A stretch of DNA of 64,000 nucleotides from Orientallactaga sibirica (GCA_036365145.1 JAEOAD010001365.1:6112501-6176500); one strand, 5' to 3'; positions 32,235 to 43,267 are shown, numbered from the stretch's first letter. Notes: a model not told the origin generated them from the letters alone. Translations and numbers: made by a program.

Positions 32235-32450
32235 TTAAAAAAAAATATTATTTATTTATTTGAGAGGGCGGGGGAAGAGGGAGATAGAGGCAAAGAGAGA
32301 ATGGGCACACCAGGGCCTCCAGCCACTACAAACGAACTCCAGATGCCTGGGCCCCTTTTTGCATCTGGCTTATGTGGGTCCTGGGAAATCGACCCAGGGT
32401 CCTTAGGCTTCACAGGCAAATGCCTTAACTGCTAAGCCATTTCCTCAGCC
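32235..32450 (-). mobile_element. DIP-type SINE (antisense)
   Basis: AATATTATTTATTTATTTGA tail, GA-rich tract, CACACCAGGGCCTCCAGCCA, AAATCGACCCAGGGTCC and AAGCCATTTCCTCAGCC. Flanks TCCTGCTTTT (left) and CCCTGCTTTT (right) form a near-perfect target duplication. Confidence 0.95.
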
Positions 32451-32639
32451 CAATCACCCTGCTTTTGATAAGTGTCTTGTAGAACATTCTAGAGACCTCA
32501 GGATGTTGCTCCTCACCTGAAGGACCTTGGTTTGCTGCTTGTTCCGTTCTGTCCAACAGCCCTGTGACTTTGAGCATTGTAAACTGTGGAGGGAAATAAG
32601 GACAGCAGCTTTATTTTAACTTCTTTCTTTTTTTCTTTT

Positions 32640-32780
32640 TCATTTTTATTTATTTATTTTTATTGACAACTTCCTTTATTGTAGACAATATCCCATGGTA
32701 CTTCCTTCCCTCCCCCAACTTTCCCCTTTCAAACTCTACTCTCCATCACATCCCCTCCTCCTCTTAATCAATCTCTCTTT
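32640..32780 (-). mobile_element. LINE 3' terminus (antisense)
   Basis: TTTTTATTGACAACTTCC is the reverse complement of the GGAAGTTGTCAATAAAAA terminus seen in sense at 13748-13775. The C/T-rich 'cttccctcccccaactttcccc' matches its purine-rich 3' UTR. Confidence 0.65.
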
Positions 32781-32799
32781 TAATTTTAAAAATAGTGGT

Positions 32800-33028
32800 T
32801 TTGTTTTTTACAAGCAGACAGACACACAGACTGAGAGAGAGAGAGAGAGAGAGGGAGGGGGAGGGAAGGAGGGAGGGAGGGAGGGAGTTGGCTGGGCATT
32901 CCAGGGCCTCTTGCCACTGCAAACAAATGCTAGATGCTTGCGCCACTTTTACGTGGCTATTAGGACATTGAACCCAGGCTGGCAGGCTGTGGAAGCAGGT
33001 GCCTTGAACCACTGCATCATCTCTCCAG
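32800..33028 (-). mobile_element. DIP-related SINE (antisense), diverged
   Basis: (GA)n and GGGAGGGAGG tract, 'attccagggcctcttgccactgcaaacaaatgctagatgcttgcgcc', decayed B-box region 'acattgaacccaggctgg' and TGCATCATCTCTCCAGG. Confidence 0.85.
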
Positions 33029-33349
33029 GTGAGCAGCAGCATTGTCATCAACCTCATTTGGAGGAGGTGGCAGGTCTGGGTGGGAGAAGTTCACCAGGGG
33101 AGACATGGTAACAGAACAAAGGCGTCCCCAGCAGTAATGTACCTTCACTTTGCCAAGTGGGGGATTCCAGTACAAAGGGGACATGGGGACGGATCCCCGG
33201 GTACATACTGCTGACGTTCCCACACAAGGCAGACTGAGCCCCAGATCGAATTTGCAAGCGGACAAAACCTAGTTTCCTGGGGTTGGGAATTACAATGGAA
33301 ACTTCCAGCACTGTAATTATTCCTCTCATTGTCAAGAATCCAAAAGATG
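33029..33349. other. Unique-looking sequence
   Basis: No repeat or gene recognised; overlapping short frames on both strands only. Confidence 0.4.
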
Positions 33350-33540
33350 GAACTTGGAAGATGGCTTTGTGGTTAAAGGCACTTGCTTGCGAAGCCTGCT
33401 GGCCCTGGGTTTAATTCCCAAGCCACCCACCTAAAACCAGATGCAAAAAGTGGCACAAGCATCTGGCATTTGTTTGCAGTGGCAAGAGGCTCTGGCACCC
33501 CCTTCACACAAATAATAAATATTTTTTTTCTAAAAAGAAA
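33350..33540 (+). mobile_element. DIP-type SINE (sense), diverged
   Basis: AACTTGGAAGATGGCTTTGT head, GGTTTAATTCCCAAGCC B box, CATTTGTTTGCAGTGGCAAG. The CT tract is nearly lost (CCCCCTTCACAC) before AAATAATAAATA. Confidence 0.9.
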
Positions 33541-34108
33541 AAAGGAAAAGAAAAAGAACCCCAAAGCGAAATGTCAAATCACTTCATCTTGGCTGCTCCC
33601 AGTCTTCTCATTATGAATTTGAAAAGACAGTTACCCACAGCGTTCTACAGGATGCATTGCCTAATAACAGATTCTTAGAATCATTTCAATTGAATACTTT
33701 TCGATGTGTCCAGTAAGGGAAGAACCCCAGTCAAGCAGGAAGCCATGGCATGTGTTTATGGGTCTGCCAAACCCCATCATATTCTGATCACTCAGACAAC
33801 ACATGGGCCTCTACAAATGATACCATATTCAACAAGGAGGGAGGAGGAACAATTTGAGTGTCCAGACACCCCACATTCTAAACAGTTTCCACCTGGAAGG
33901 GGAAGGGTCAGTCCCCAGGATGGCCTTTGAGAGCATCTGTTGACACTGGAGCCACAGGCAGGATGCTGGCAGCGGAGGCGGGTGTTCAGTAGTTTCCAAG
34001 TCTGTCCAGGGACACGACTTGGAAAGGTCCCTTCAGGAGGTCCTTTCTCTTCACCACACACTCTTCACCTATAAAGCAACTTCCTCTTGATTAAGAAGAG
34101 AGACCAGG
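33541..34108. other. Unique-looking sequence
   Basis: No repeat recognised. Frames of 74-89 codons on both strands at 33706-34061 lack domain signal. Confidence 0.4.
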
Positions 34109-34375
34109 ATTGGAGAGATGGCTTAGTAGTTAAGCGCTTGCCTGTGAAGCCTAAGGACTCTGGTTTGAGGGTTGATTCCCCAGGACCCATGTAAGCCAGA
34201 TGCACAAAGTGGCCCATGCATCTGGAGTTCGTTTGCAGTGGCTGGAGGCCCTGGTGTGCCTATTCTCTCTCTCTCTCTTTCACTCACTCTTTCTCTCTCT
34301 CTCCTTCAGCCTCTTTTTCTGTCTGTCTGTCACTCTCAAATAAATAAATGAAAATAAAGAAAAATTATTAAAGGA
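34109..34375 (+). mobile_element. DIP-type SINE, B-box-duplicated subfamily (sense)
   Basis: GATTGGAGAGATGGCTTAGT head. B box GGTTTGAGGGTTGATTCCCC (two heptamers). A long CT tract (34264-34335) and AAATAAATAAATG tail. Confidence 0.95.
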
Positions 34376-34704
34376 AAAAAGAAGAAAGACAAAACCAAGA
34401 TTTCCCATGAGGCCTGGCGTGCTTATGATCACTAGGCATGACCAGCACTTGCCATTGACATTCATTTGTGGTGAAAATGAACCCGTGCATGAGAGCCTCC
34501 TCCACACAGCATCCTTCCACCACAGCAAACAAAGAGACAAAGCTGTTCCTCCGAATTGCCTAGTTTTCCTCATCATGACAGAGATGGATAATTCGTCTCT
34601 TCCCAGGCACTGGGAGAGTATTAAAAGAATTTGCTGCTCCCACCAATCTCAGCCAGAAATCAGAAGACACAGTGTTAAATACAGGGCACTTTCTCTGGCA
34701 GTGC
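34376..34704. other. Unique-looking sequence
   Basis: A 109-codon plus-strand frame (34407-34736) runs into the ID-derived array, so it is not a credible gene. Confidence 0.4.
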
Positions 34705-34770
34705 TGGCCATGGACCTCAGGACTCCTGCATGCTAGACCAGTGCTCTACCACTGAGCCACACCACAGCCC
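34705..34770 (-). mobile_element. ID SINE founder remnant (antisense)
   Basis: On the minus strand: GTGGCTCAGTGGTAGAGCAC then 'tggtctagcatgcaggagtcctgaggtcc'. This unit alone keeps sequence corresponding to the ID B-box side (GCATGCAGGAGTCCTGAGGT), suggesting it is the source of the array that follows. Confidence 0.8.
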
Positions 34771-35496
34771 CTCACTGTGGATTCTAGACCAGTGCTCTAC
34801 CACTGAGCCACACCCCCAGCCCCTCACTGTGGATTCTAGACAAGTGCTCTACCACTGAGCCACACCCCCAGCCCCTCACTGTGGATTCTAGACAAGTGCT
34901 CTGGACCACTGAGCCACACCACAGCCCCTCACTGTGGATTCTAGACCAGTGCTCTACCACTGAGCCACACCCCCAGCCCCTCACTGTGGATTCTAGACAA
35001 GTGCTCTACCACTGAGCCACACCCCCAGCCCCTCACTGTGGATTCTAGACAAGTGCTCTACCACTGAGCCACACCACAGCCCCTCACTGTGGATTCTAGA
35101 CCAGTGCTCTACCACTGAGACACACCACAGCCCCTCACTGTGGATTCTAGACCAGTGCTCTACCACTGAGACACACCACAGCCCCTCACTGTGGATTCTA
35201 GACCAGTGCTCTACCACTGAGCCACGCCCCCAGCACCTCACTGTGGATTCTAGACAAGTGCTCTACCGCTGAACCACGCACCCAGCCCCTCACTGTGCAT
35301 TCTAGACAAGTGCTCTACCACTGAGCTATGCCCCCAGCCCCTCACTGTGGATTCTAGACAAGTGCTCTACCACTGAGCCATGCCCCCAGCCCCTCATTGT
35401 GGATTCTAGACAAGGGCTCTACCGTTGAGCTATTCCTGTAGCCCTTTGTGGGTGATTCTAGGCAGGCACTCTACTGCTGAGCTACATTCTCAGCCC
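34733..35496 (-). repeat. 52-bp minisatellite derived from ID SINE heads, 15 units
   Basis: CTAGA or CTAGG recurs 15 times at 51-53 bp spacing from 34733 to 35458. Each unit, on the minus strand, contains a tRNA-like A box within GGCTCAGTGGTAGAGC preceded by GGGGCTGGGGGTG, followed by a constant linker AATCCACAGTGAGG that is not ID. Units lack a B box. Degeneration rises toward the right end. Frames at 34784-35241 are 17-residue repeats of this unit. Confidence 0.97.
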
Positions 35497-35896
35497 TAAA
35501 GTGCATTTCCTCCATTTCACTGTCCCCTTAAATACAGCAGGGTTGGGGAGAAGTGCTGTGGTGGTCTTGACTATTCTTCAACCTGGAGTTCAGAGGTCAA
35601 GCTGTCATCCAGAAGGCTGCAGAGAAGGAAACTCCAACTCCACACATCCTACTGCTCTGCAGACTGGTGTTCAGGGACAGCCGCCCACTTGGTCACAAAT
35701 CTGCCCTGCATGCGGAAGTTTGGGGGGATAGAAGAGAGGGGAACAGAGGAAAGGTGGCCTCGTGGTGATGGGACAGTGTACAACAACAAAACAAAACATG
35801 CTCTGAAGTCAGGGTCACTTGATCTCGTAGAGGCCATTTTAACTAACATGGCTTCCAAGAGCTCCAAGACCTCAGATTGCACCAAAACCTCAGGAA
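35497..35896. other. Unique-looking sequence
   Basis: No repeat or gene recognised. A 70-codon frame at 35689-35901 has no domain. Confidence 0.4.
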
Positions 35897-35910
35897 GGTG
35901 AGAACTTTTT

Positions 35911-35957
35911 ATTTTTATTTTTTTATTTGAGAGAGACAGAGACAGAGATAGATAGAT

Positions 35958-36014
<57 letters not shown>

Positions 36015-36204
36015 ATGGGCATACCAGCAGCCTCTCAGCCACTGTGAAGGAACTCCTGACTCTTGCGCCCCCTTGTGGGCAAGTGAGTCATTGTGCCCTT
36101 GTGTCACTTTTTGCGTCTGGCTAAACGTGGGACCTGGAGATTGGAACCGGTGTTCTTAGGCTTGGCAGGCAGGAGCCTTAACTGCCAAGCCATCTCTCCA
36201 GCCT
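35911..36204 (-). mobile_element. Extended DIP variant (antisense), 15-bp target duplication
   Basis: GATA-expanded tail, ATACCAGCAGCCTCTCAGCC, then an extra segment with GCGCCCCCTTGTGG (36065-36078) and TGAGTCATTGTGCCCTTGTG absent from ordinary copies, then GGGACCTGGAGATTGGAACC and AAGCCATCTCTCCAGCC. GGTGAGAACTTTTTA flanks it at 35897-35911 and 36205-36219. Confidence 0.93.
35947..36014. repeat. (GATA)n microsatellite
   Basis: About 16 GATA units expanded from the GA-rich tail of the antisense SINE. Confidence 0.96.
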
Positions 36205-36219
36205 GGTGAGAACTTTTTA

Positions 36220-36420
36220 AAAAAATTTATTGGAGAGAGAGCAAAGAGGCAGAGAGAGAGAGAGAGAGAGAATGGGCACACCAGGGCCTCTTCTACAAAC
36301 GAACTCCAGAAGCTTGTACCACCTTGTCCGTCAGACTTACATCGGCCCTATGGAATCGAACCTGGGTCCTTTGGCTTTGCAGGCAAGCCCCTTAACCACT
36401 AAGCCATCTCTCCAGCCCAG
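36220..36420 (-). mobile_element. DIP-type SINE (antisense), internal deletion
   Basis: AAAAAATTTATTGGAGAGAG tail, GA tract, CACACCAGGGCCTCTTCTAC (the 'CAGCCACTG' part is missing), TGGAATCGAACCTGGGTCC and AAGCCATCTCTCCAGCCC. It lies immediately beyond the target duplication of its neighbour. Confidence 0.94.
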
Positions 36421-37734
36421 TGTGTGAACGTTTGGTGTGAGCTATCCTTGCATGGAAGCAGGAGTAGTCTGGCTGGGGACCAACTGTGCCTGTCTGTGGG
36501 TACACTTCCATGGTGTAAGTTTTCTTTCACTCAAGCCTTTTTAAAGCTTGTTTCCTTTAATGTGGAAAAAAAATAAAAGAAACATTAAGGCCGAGGCTGA
36601 CCACAGATTGGAGGGATCCTCATGCACACCAAACAGAAGACACCCCACCAAGCTCCCCTGAAGAATTGGACTCTTATCCCATGGAATTCTGCCCTTTCCT
36701 GGAGGCAGCTAGCTGAGGGGACTGGGCACCCACATTCTCCCAAATAGATGAGCTGGGTCAATCCAATTTTCTGCTTTGGGACTATGAAGTGAAAAACATG
36801 AAAATTGCTGAGTGCATAGAATGTTCAGAGGGAGAGTTCTAAGGTGGAATAGATTATGAAGCAGTTTGAGTGCTAATTATAATTGAATCAGTGACTTCAA
36901 GGGAATAGGGACAGGTCCCAAAAGACTACAGGGACCCAGAGGAGAGCACATAAGAGAGGGGGAAGTCGTACCATGCATGTCTCCTTGAAGCCAGGGCAGT
37001 GAGTCAGGGACAGGCCAAGGGCAGAGTGTGGGTGACCCGTTGGCACACACTGCACACAGCCCCAGCCGTGAGGGTAACTGGGCTTCTGTCCATACTAAGG
37101 AGCCAAATGCTGTTGGTGGGGGTTGGTGTGCATTCATACCTCCTGGTCTACCTCGTGGGCACATGTGGTGAGAGCTTAGCAATAGGCATCAAAGAGGTAT
37201 ATGGGACATGAGGTCATTAGGAAATATTTGAGAATCAATGCAAGTGTTTTGTGGACCCTCCATACCAAATACCAGCCCTGTGGACCCCCAGTTGGCTTAG
37301 AGCAGGTAGTATATCCTCTAGGCACATGTCCCCTGAGAGAGGTAGTGGCTGTCTCTGCTTGGGCTCTGGTGGACCATCATGGAGAAAGGTTGTCAGAGCA
37401 CCTTCCTGTCACCAAAGAGTTGAGCCCTGCAAGGAACTTCATTGTAAAGTTAAAAAAAAAAAAAAAAAGATTCTGAGTATGAAGGTGCTGAAGTTCAAAA
37501 TGCACCAGAAGGTAATCAGGGACCACAGCAAGCCAAAGACGAACTGTGATCAGAAAGAAGGAACTGGAGACCAGACCCTGCTGACGATCCCGATAATGTT
37601 AGTCATATGAAAAAATTAACACTTTTCATTTTGAAACTTGGCTTCCTGACTTCCAACTTTGTTTTCCTAAATGTATAGAATAGTGCCTCTCAGAAGGAAA
37701 AGGAAGTCGAAGGAACAGACAGGCTGAGAATAAC
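36421..37734. other. Unique-looking sequence
   Basis: A17 run at 37452-37468. Frames of 91-119 codons (36877-37610) overlap each other, run through the A tract or lack domains. No gene supported. Confidence 0.4.
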
Positions 37735-38000
37735 AGAATAATTATGGCTAATGTTTATGAAATGCTAAACAGAGTCTGGAATCCTAGCCATAGGTCTACT
37801 GTGTAAAGTTGATATGCAAATAAGGAAACCAACCGAGGCCCCAAATTACAACAAAGAAAGAAGGGAAGGGAAGGGAAGGAGGGAGGGAGAGGTTGATTAA
37901 GTACTTATTTATGGTCATATAGCTAATAAACAGCGGTGACAAAATTCAAACTCAGGCAGCCTAAAATCCCAGCATAGATTTTACGATGAATTTGAACAGC
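37735..38000 (+). mobile_element. MIR SINE (sense), ancient
   Basis: 'ggctaatgtttatgaaatgctaaacag', 'gatatgcaaataaggaaaccaaccgaggcc', 'ggtcatatagctaataaacagcggtgacaaaattcaaactcagg' reproduce the MIR order. A GGGAAGG/GGGAGG purine expansion (37857-37893) interrupts it. Confidence 0.7.
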
Positions 38001-38814
38001 TCAGCCTCCATGATCATCCCTGGACGATCAGAGCCAAGCTCTAGACTCCTCCTGCTGTGGCCCTCAGGGCACTTTGGTCTGCCTGTGGATCCTAACCTTA
38101 TGTTTTCCAGGACTTCATCCTTGACGTCTCTTGAGTCTCAATGAGAACGGGAGCCCCAAGCTTTGTGGAGCTCAAAGCGTGTCTGTCTTCTCTATTACTC
38201 TCTTCAAATTCCATAGAGCCTTAACTCACACCCATGTTATTCAACACGAAGGTATCTTTTTGCATCCTCTGGAGCTTGCTCCTTGGTCTGGCAAAGCCCG
38301 TGAGATAATGTTATGCAAAGCAAAATGTCCTGGGAAGAGGTCTCCTTTTTCTCTGGGCAGAAGTCACCCCCAAGATGGTGTGGTCCACTTTTACACAGTC
38401 TGTTGCTCCCACTGACTCACTGCCAAAGCTGAGGACCACAGGACTTGGATGTGTCTATGTCCCATGTATCATGAAGCCACTTCCTCCGAAGTCTTCCCAG
38501 CACCAGGCACTGCTGACTTCCACTAAACTCTGTCCAGAATCTCTGCCTCCCCATCAGGAGCCTTGCAGCCCTTGGATCTTCAGAACAATAACAGAACAGG
38601 GTTTACACCCCGACTCTTAGCTTCTGCTTAGAGCCCTGCACCAGGACCCAATCAATGGAAAGAAAATGACCTGACTCTTGATGTGAGATGTGATCAACAG
38701 CACAGAAACAATAGTGCAAGGACAGGATTAAGTTCCCTCCCTGTAGGGCACCCAGCAAGCCTATAGGTCCCTGCCCAGGAGGCAATGTGCTCACCACATC
38801 AGAAGTGCTAGTGT
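38001..38814. other. Unique-looking sequence
   Basis: Frames of 81-101 codons without recognised domains; no repeat identified. Confidence 0.4.
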
Positions 38815-38924
38815 TACTCTCAACAGCCAAGTCATGGAATGAGCTCAGTCGTCTGTCAACAGATGAACAGGTAAATAGAATGTGACACACACACACACAC
38901 ATACACACAAAATGGCTTTTTAAA
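38815..38924 (+). mobile_element. L1 3'-end fragment, left of SINE
   Basis: 'caagtcatggaatgagctcagtcgtctgtcaacagatgaacagg' then a (CA)n run parallels the L1 'catggaaccaacctaaatgtccatcaacagatgaatgg' region. Confidence 0.7.
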
Positions 38925-38969
38925 AAATTGGTTTATTTTTATTTATTTGAGAGTAACAGAGAGAGAAAG

Positions 38970-39005
<36 letters not shown>

Positions 39006-39161
39006 GGTGCACCAGGGCCTCCAGCCACTGCAAACGAACTCCAGATGCATGCACCACCTTGTGCATCTGGTTTACGTGGGTACTGGGGAATCAAGCCTCG
39101 AACCGGGGTCCTTAGGCTTCACAGGCAAGCGCTTAACCGCTAAGCCATCTCTCCAGCCCCC
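38925..39161 (-). mobile_element. DIP-type SINE, B-box-duplicated subfamily (antisense)
   Basis: TTTATTTTTATTTATTTGAG tail, long GA tract, antisense B box GGAATCAAGCCTCGAACCGG (reverse: GGTTCGA GGCTTGA TTCC), AAGCCATCTCTCCAGCCC. It is inserted in L1 sequence. Confidence 0.96.
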
Positions 39162-39445
39162 ACAATGACTTTTATTCAGCTGTAAAGAAGAATGACATTA
39201 AGTCATTTGTACAAAAAATGAATGAAACTGGAAATCATATGAAGTGATAGAAGCCAGACTCAGAAAGACAAACATGTGATGTTTGCCCACATTCGTGGAC
39301 TGGGTGTGTGTCACATGCCAGTAGAAAGGGGGCTATTTGGGAAGAGGGAGGGGACTAGTGAGGTGGGGCTTGGGAGACAGGAGAAGGTAATAGGTGTGAA
39401 CATGGTCAAACCGCATGAGATACTCGAATAAAAATGTCACTGTGG
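39162..39445 (+). mobile_element. L1 3' UTR, right of SINE
   Basis: 'cttttattcagctgtaaagaagaatgac', 'aaactggaaatcatatg', 'aagccagactcagaaagacaaacatgtgatg', purine-rich GGGAAGAGGGAGGGGACTAG and a final AATAAAAATG give the canonical 3' end of an L1. Confidence 0.8.
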
Positions 39446-41239
39446 AACCCAGCATTTTGTGCAGGGAATATCCACTAATTTTAAAAAGGACAAGATGAGC
39501 TATCACCAGAGTTGTGAGTCTTTAAGATGTCCTTGTTGGGTGCTGTCTGGCAAGCTGACCAATGAAGACAGGTGTGGCCATGTCTATGTAGCTAGAGCTG
39601 GGTGACAGGGCAGAGCTTATAACATGTGTCATGGCTATAATAGTACATTTCATATATCATATGTTACGTGGTTCACACCCACATGATGTCTTTTGCTGCG
39701 CTGGTCCATCTCCCTGTGGGGTACAGAGAGAAGATGGTGTTAGAGCCTTTGCTTTGTTTCTTCAGATTACATCTGCGTATGTATATTTTTTCTTCCTTTT
39801 TGTGGGAAAAAAAAAAAAAAAAAAAAAAAACAACTACAGAATTCTGTTCTCTTTGTCCAAAGCAAGAAAAGGCAGGTGACAGCCTCTGGCTAAAGTGTGA
39901 CTTAGGATCCACCTGGTGCGCCCTGTGCTATGGAGTCTCTGTGACCTTTCTCTGGACTGGTTGTTCCTGGCTCCCTCCCAGCCCTGGAAGTGCCACACAA
40001 CCCTAAATAACCCGCCTGTGCCACCTGACACAGAGAGCGCTCCCTGACGCATTACCATGCGCAGATGATCAAATAAATCTCCGTCTTTCCACCTGCATTA
40101 CCTGCCCGCAGGACACCGTGTGGAGCTTCACGGGTCCCCAGCTCAGACCACGCGAAGATCCAGAATCACGGGCGGCATGGGCAGCTCGAGCCTGGCTCTC
40201 CAGGGCCACCCCTACCGACACAGCCAGTTGTTCTGATCTCACTGTGGCTTGGGGGGGGGCAGGACCTGTAGATCATCAATTCTACTACCATGGTGGGCTT
40301 CAAGGCAAAGCACCCAGGTGGGAGGTGAGGATGGAGAAACAAGCAAATAATCCAGCTTCCTCTGGCCGTGTAAAAGACTTTGCTTCCCCCCCCAAAAAAA
40401 AACACCCCCCCCAATCCACTCCCTGAGCTAAGGGAAGCATTGAGCACTGCCCACGGTCTACCCCACCCCCAAGATAACCAGGCTGCCTCTCCCCTCTTTC
40501 CCAACAGAATATGATCACAAATCGGGAGCCAGATGGCTGCTTTATATCTCTTTTTCCTTTCTTTCTTCTTCTTCTTCTTTTTTTTTTTTTTACTGCAATA
40601 CTAAAGCCACCATAAAAAAGCAAAGTTGAACAGACAGAGCTAATAATATAATCATTCAAAACACCTGCACACAGTGCAGATGGGCGATTTCTGTCTGCAG
40701 AATCACCACTGAAAGACCGCCTCCCCATATGGGCAGTTCCAGAAGCTCAGCTTTGCCCGGCTCTGTCCCTTACCTTAAGAAAACCTGCACACAACATATG
40801 CACGCTTTTTATAGTCAAGCCGAAGAACCGGTGGCTGATTATTTATGTCCTTCTGGTATGTCTTAGAGTCGGGCAACCTGCAAAGATCCGTCCACATCGG
40901 CTCGCCAGGTGCAGAGAGATGTACAGGGAGGTGAAGGACCAAGGTGGCGCTACGTGCTTAGTCTGGACACAAACGATGCCTATTGTCTGAGAATGGCTCC
41001 ATCTCCATCTTCATCACCTACCTGCACCCTGGAAATAAACAAGCCCTCAAAAGCCAGCAGCCGTGCTTTCTGTTTTTCTCCAAAAGCACAAAACATGCAT
41101 TTGCAGGGAAAGAAAAAATGTCCTATGCAAAGCCTGGCTTCCTGCATGGACTTCTTGCCCCATGCTCCCCTGCGTCCCACCCTGGAACTCAATTTCAAGG
41201 AAGAAAGGGAAGGGCTGCGAGCCTGCTGTGGAAGGCAAG
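39446..41239. other. Unique-looking sequence, about 1.8 kb, GC-rich in the middle
   Basis: Contains an A24 run (39807-39830), a C/A-rich stretch near 40385-40410 and a T12 run at 40580. Frames of 102-158 codons around 40118-41453 overlap in several registers on both strands, with no domain recognised; a run of readable frames here reflects higher GC, not a supported gene. Confidence 0.4.
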
Positions 41240-41370
41240 TCTCACCTGCACTGCAGGGTCAGCCCTGGAAAATGACCCCCACCTATGCCCATGTTACAGA
41301 AGGGAAACTGAGGCTCGGAAAGGAAGAATACATTTTCCAAGATGCCAGAGGCACTACTGGTCTCTTCGTG
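41240..41370 (+). mobile_element. MIR SINE fragment (sense)
   Basis: 'cccatgttacagaagggaaactgaggctcggaaaggaag' followed by 'ttccaagatgccagaggc' is the MIR core ('cccattttacagatgaggaaactgaggc...'). Confidence 0.7.
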
Positions 41371-41919
41371 TGCAACTGCATATGATGGCATGGGCACTCT
41401 CATTGTCCCTCCCTCTGCTGGCACCATGGCCCACAATGTCAGGTACCCAGTAGGTGAGCAGGGATGGATGGTGAGTGGATGAAAATGACAGGTAAACTTT
41501 TGCAGTCAACCCTAGAGAGGCAGCCACAGGTCTTCCTCCAGATCAGCCAGGCGGTTCAGTTGTCCATGCAGGACTACATGGCCTCTTGTGGGAGGACAAT
41601 ATGGCTCAGGCCGGGTCTCAGTCTTTTGAGAGCTCCCCATTGTCCACTGCCAGGCACATGTTTGAAAGACCCAAGTTTGAATGAACCAGCACCAAAGAGA
41701 AGGAGGCAGAGTTCAAAGCTGGAGCAAGCAGGGAAGGCTGCTTGGAGGAGATGGACTAGAGTTTCTTCCTGCGTGGAAGTGAACTGACTCCTTTCCATTG
41801 TCCTCTCTGCCACCAGGTCTGAAGGCATCACCCCTCACCTCCACTCTCCACGCCATGAGCAGGGTGTGCGATTCAAAGCAGAACATGCTCATCCCTCATT
41901 TAAACTTGACAAGGGGGCT
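41371..41919. other. Unique-looking sequence
   Basis: A 107-codon frame at 41464-41787 has no recognised domain. No repeat seen. Confidence 0.4.
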
Positions 41920-42065
41920 GGGGAGATGCCTCAGCAGTTAAGGTGCTGCTTTCTTGTGAAGCCTAGGAGACCACGTTCGATTCCTTAGGTACCAAGTAAG
42001 CGAGATGCCCAAGGCGGTGCATGTGTCTGGAGTTCGTTTGCAGTGGCTGGAGGCCCTGATGCATC

Positions 42066-42103
<38 letters not shown>

Positions 42104-42130
42104 TAAATAAAAAATAAAATAATTTTTTTA
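41920..42130 (+). mobile_element. DIP-type SINE (sense)
   Basis: GGGCTGGGGAGATGCCTCAG head, ACGTTCGATTCCTTAGG B box, GAGTTCGTTTGCAGTGGCTG, (CT)n tract and AAATAAATAAAAAATAAAAT tail. Confidence 0.95.
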
Positions 42131-42689
42131 ATTTTAAAAAAATTCACCAGGAACTTCCTATGGCCCCACCGTGATTGCTCAAATCCCTATGGAGCAGTAA
42201 TTAGAATGTACTGGCCAGTGAGTAATAAAGAGAGTGCCAGAGCCAATGTGTGGTAAGAATGAGTTAAACAAGGACATCTATGTCCTTACACAAAAGTCTG
42301 GAAGAAAGATGTGCTCATATTTGATTAATTAGGTGTTTCAGTAATACCATCCAGGATGGAGGTTACGCTCACCTTTCCAGGTGTCATCAAAGCTGGCTCT
42401 TCCCTAGTCTAGGCTGGTCCTGCAGGGTGGAAAAGGTCTATAGGAAATCTGAGTATATCTTTGCACTCAGGAGTACTCAGAGCCCCCCAAAAGGACATCT
42501 CCCTTCTTCATTACTATTTAAAACCTGGAAAATATTTCAGAAAGTGTGTGTCTCACAGATAGCAAACTCCACTTTCACAACGCTGATCAGAGGTGTGTCA
42601 CCTGCCTCTCTCCAAAACCAGTATGGCAGAGAACGGAATTTTTCCTTGTGTAGACCAAGGAAGAGGTGTCTTCTGTGATGGGTAGTGTG
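42131..42689. other. Unique-looking sequence
   Basis: An 83-codon frame at 42427-42678 lacks domain signal. No repeat recognised. Confidence 0.4.
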
Positions 42690-43085
42690 GTGGTATGAAT
42701 GTATGTCCCCCATAGACTCAGGTGTTTTAGTAAAGCTTGTCACTTGGGTCTCCACCCACCTGGCTGGAGGAGGTGTCACTGGGGCGGATCCTGGAGTCCA
42801 GCCCTAAGGTGTCACTGGGGGGGGGGTGGATCTGAATTCCAGCCAAAGATCTGCAGAGAGGTTTGAGCTCTGCAGGGTCCTGCTTGCTGTGGTGGTGGGG
42901 CGGGGTTGCATTTATTACTTTTGGTTTTCACAGGCTGTTTGGTGGTTTCTCTCTGCTTGGACTTATGGAAGCAGCTTCTTCCACTACTGATGGAACTTCA
43001 AGCTTGTAATAAACCCCTTCCTCCCATAAACTGTGTCTGGTTTGGATGTTCTTCCCAGCAAGGTGGAGCTGTCTACTACAGGTAG
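42690..43085 (+). mobile_element. MaLR-like solo LTR (sense)
   Basis: GGTGGTATGAATGTATGTCC, CCCATAGACTCAGGTGTTTT, GCTGGAGGAGGTGTCACTGG, AATAAACCCCTTCCTCCC (polyadenylation region) and 'gtgtctggtttggatg'. A GGTGTCACTGGGG segment is doubled inside, spanning a G10 run. The antisense relative is at 21462-21800. Confidence 0.7.
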
Positions 43086-43109
43086 TGTCTAAATCTCCCT
43101 CAGTCTCAG

Positions 43110-43267
43110 GACTATATGGGCACAGCAGGGCCTCCAGCCACTGCAAATGAATTCCACATAAATGTGACACTCTGTGCATCTGGCTTCACATAGGTACCAG
43201 CGATTGAACCCAAGTTGTTACGCTCTTCAGGCAAGCACCTTACCCACTAAGCAATCCCTCCAGCCCC
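43110..43267 (-). mobile_element. DIP-type SINE (antisense), truncated tail
   Basis: GGCACAGCAGGGCCTCCAGC, 'gcgattgaacccaag', and CTAAGCAATCCCTCCAGCCC. The GA tract and tail are missing. Confidence 0.88.

Noticed and set aside
34784..35241. Repeat protein with 17-residue units
   Set aside because: It is the translation of the ID-derived 51-bp minisatellite; 52-bp units break the frame and no start context or domain supports it.
40909..41453. Overlapping 156-158 codon frames that might be an exon
   Set aside because: Two registers on the same strand and three on the other are equally open, a MIR fragment lies inside, and no domain is recognised.
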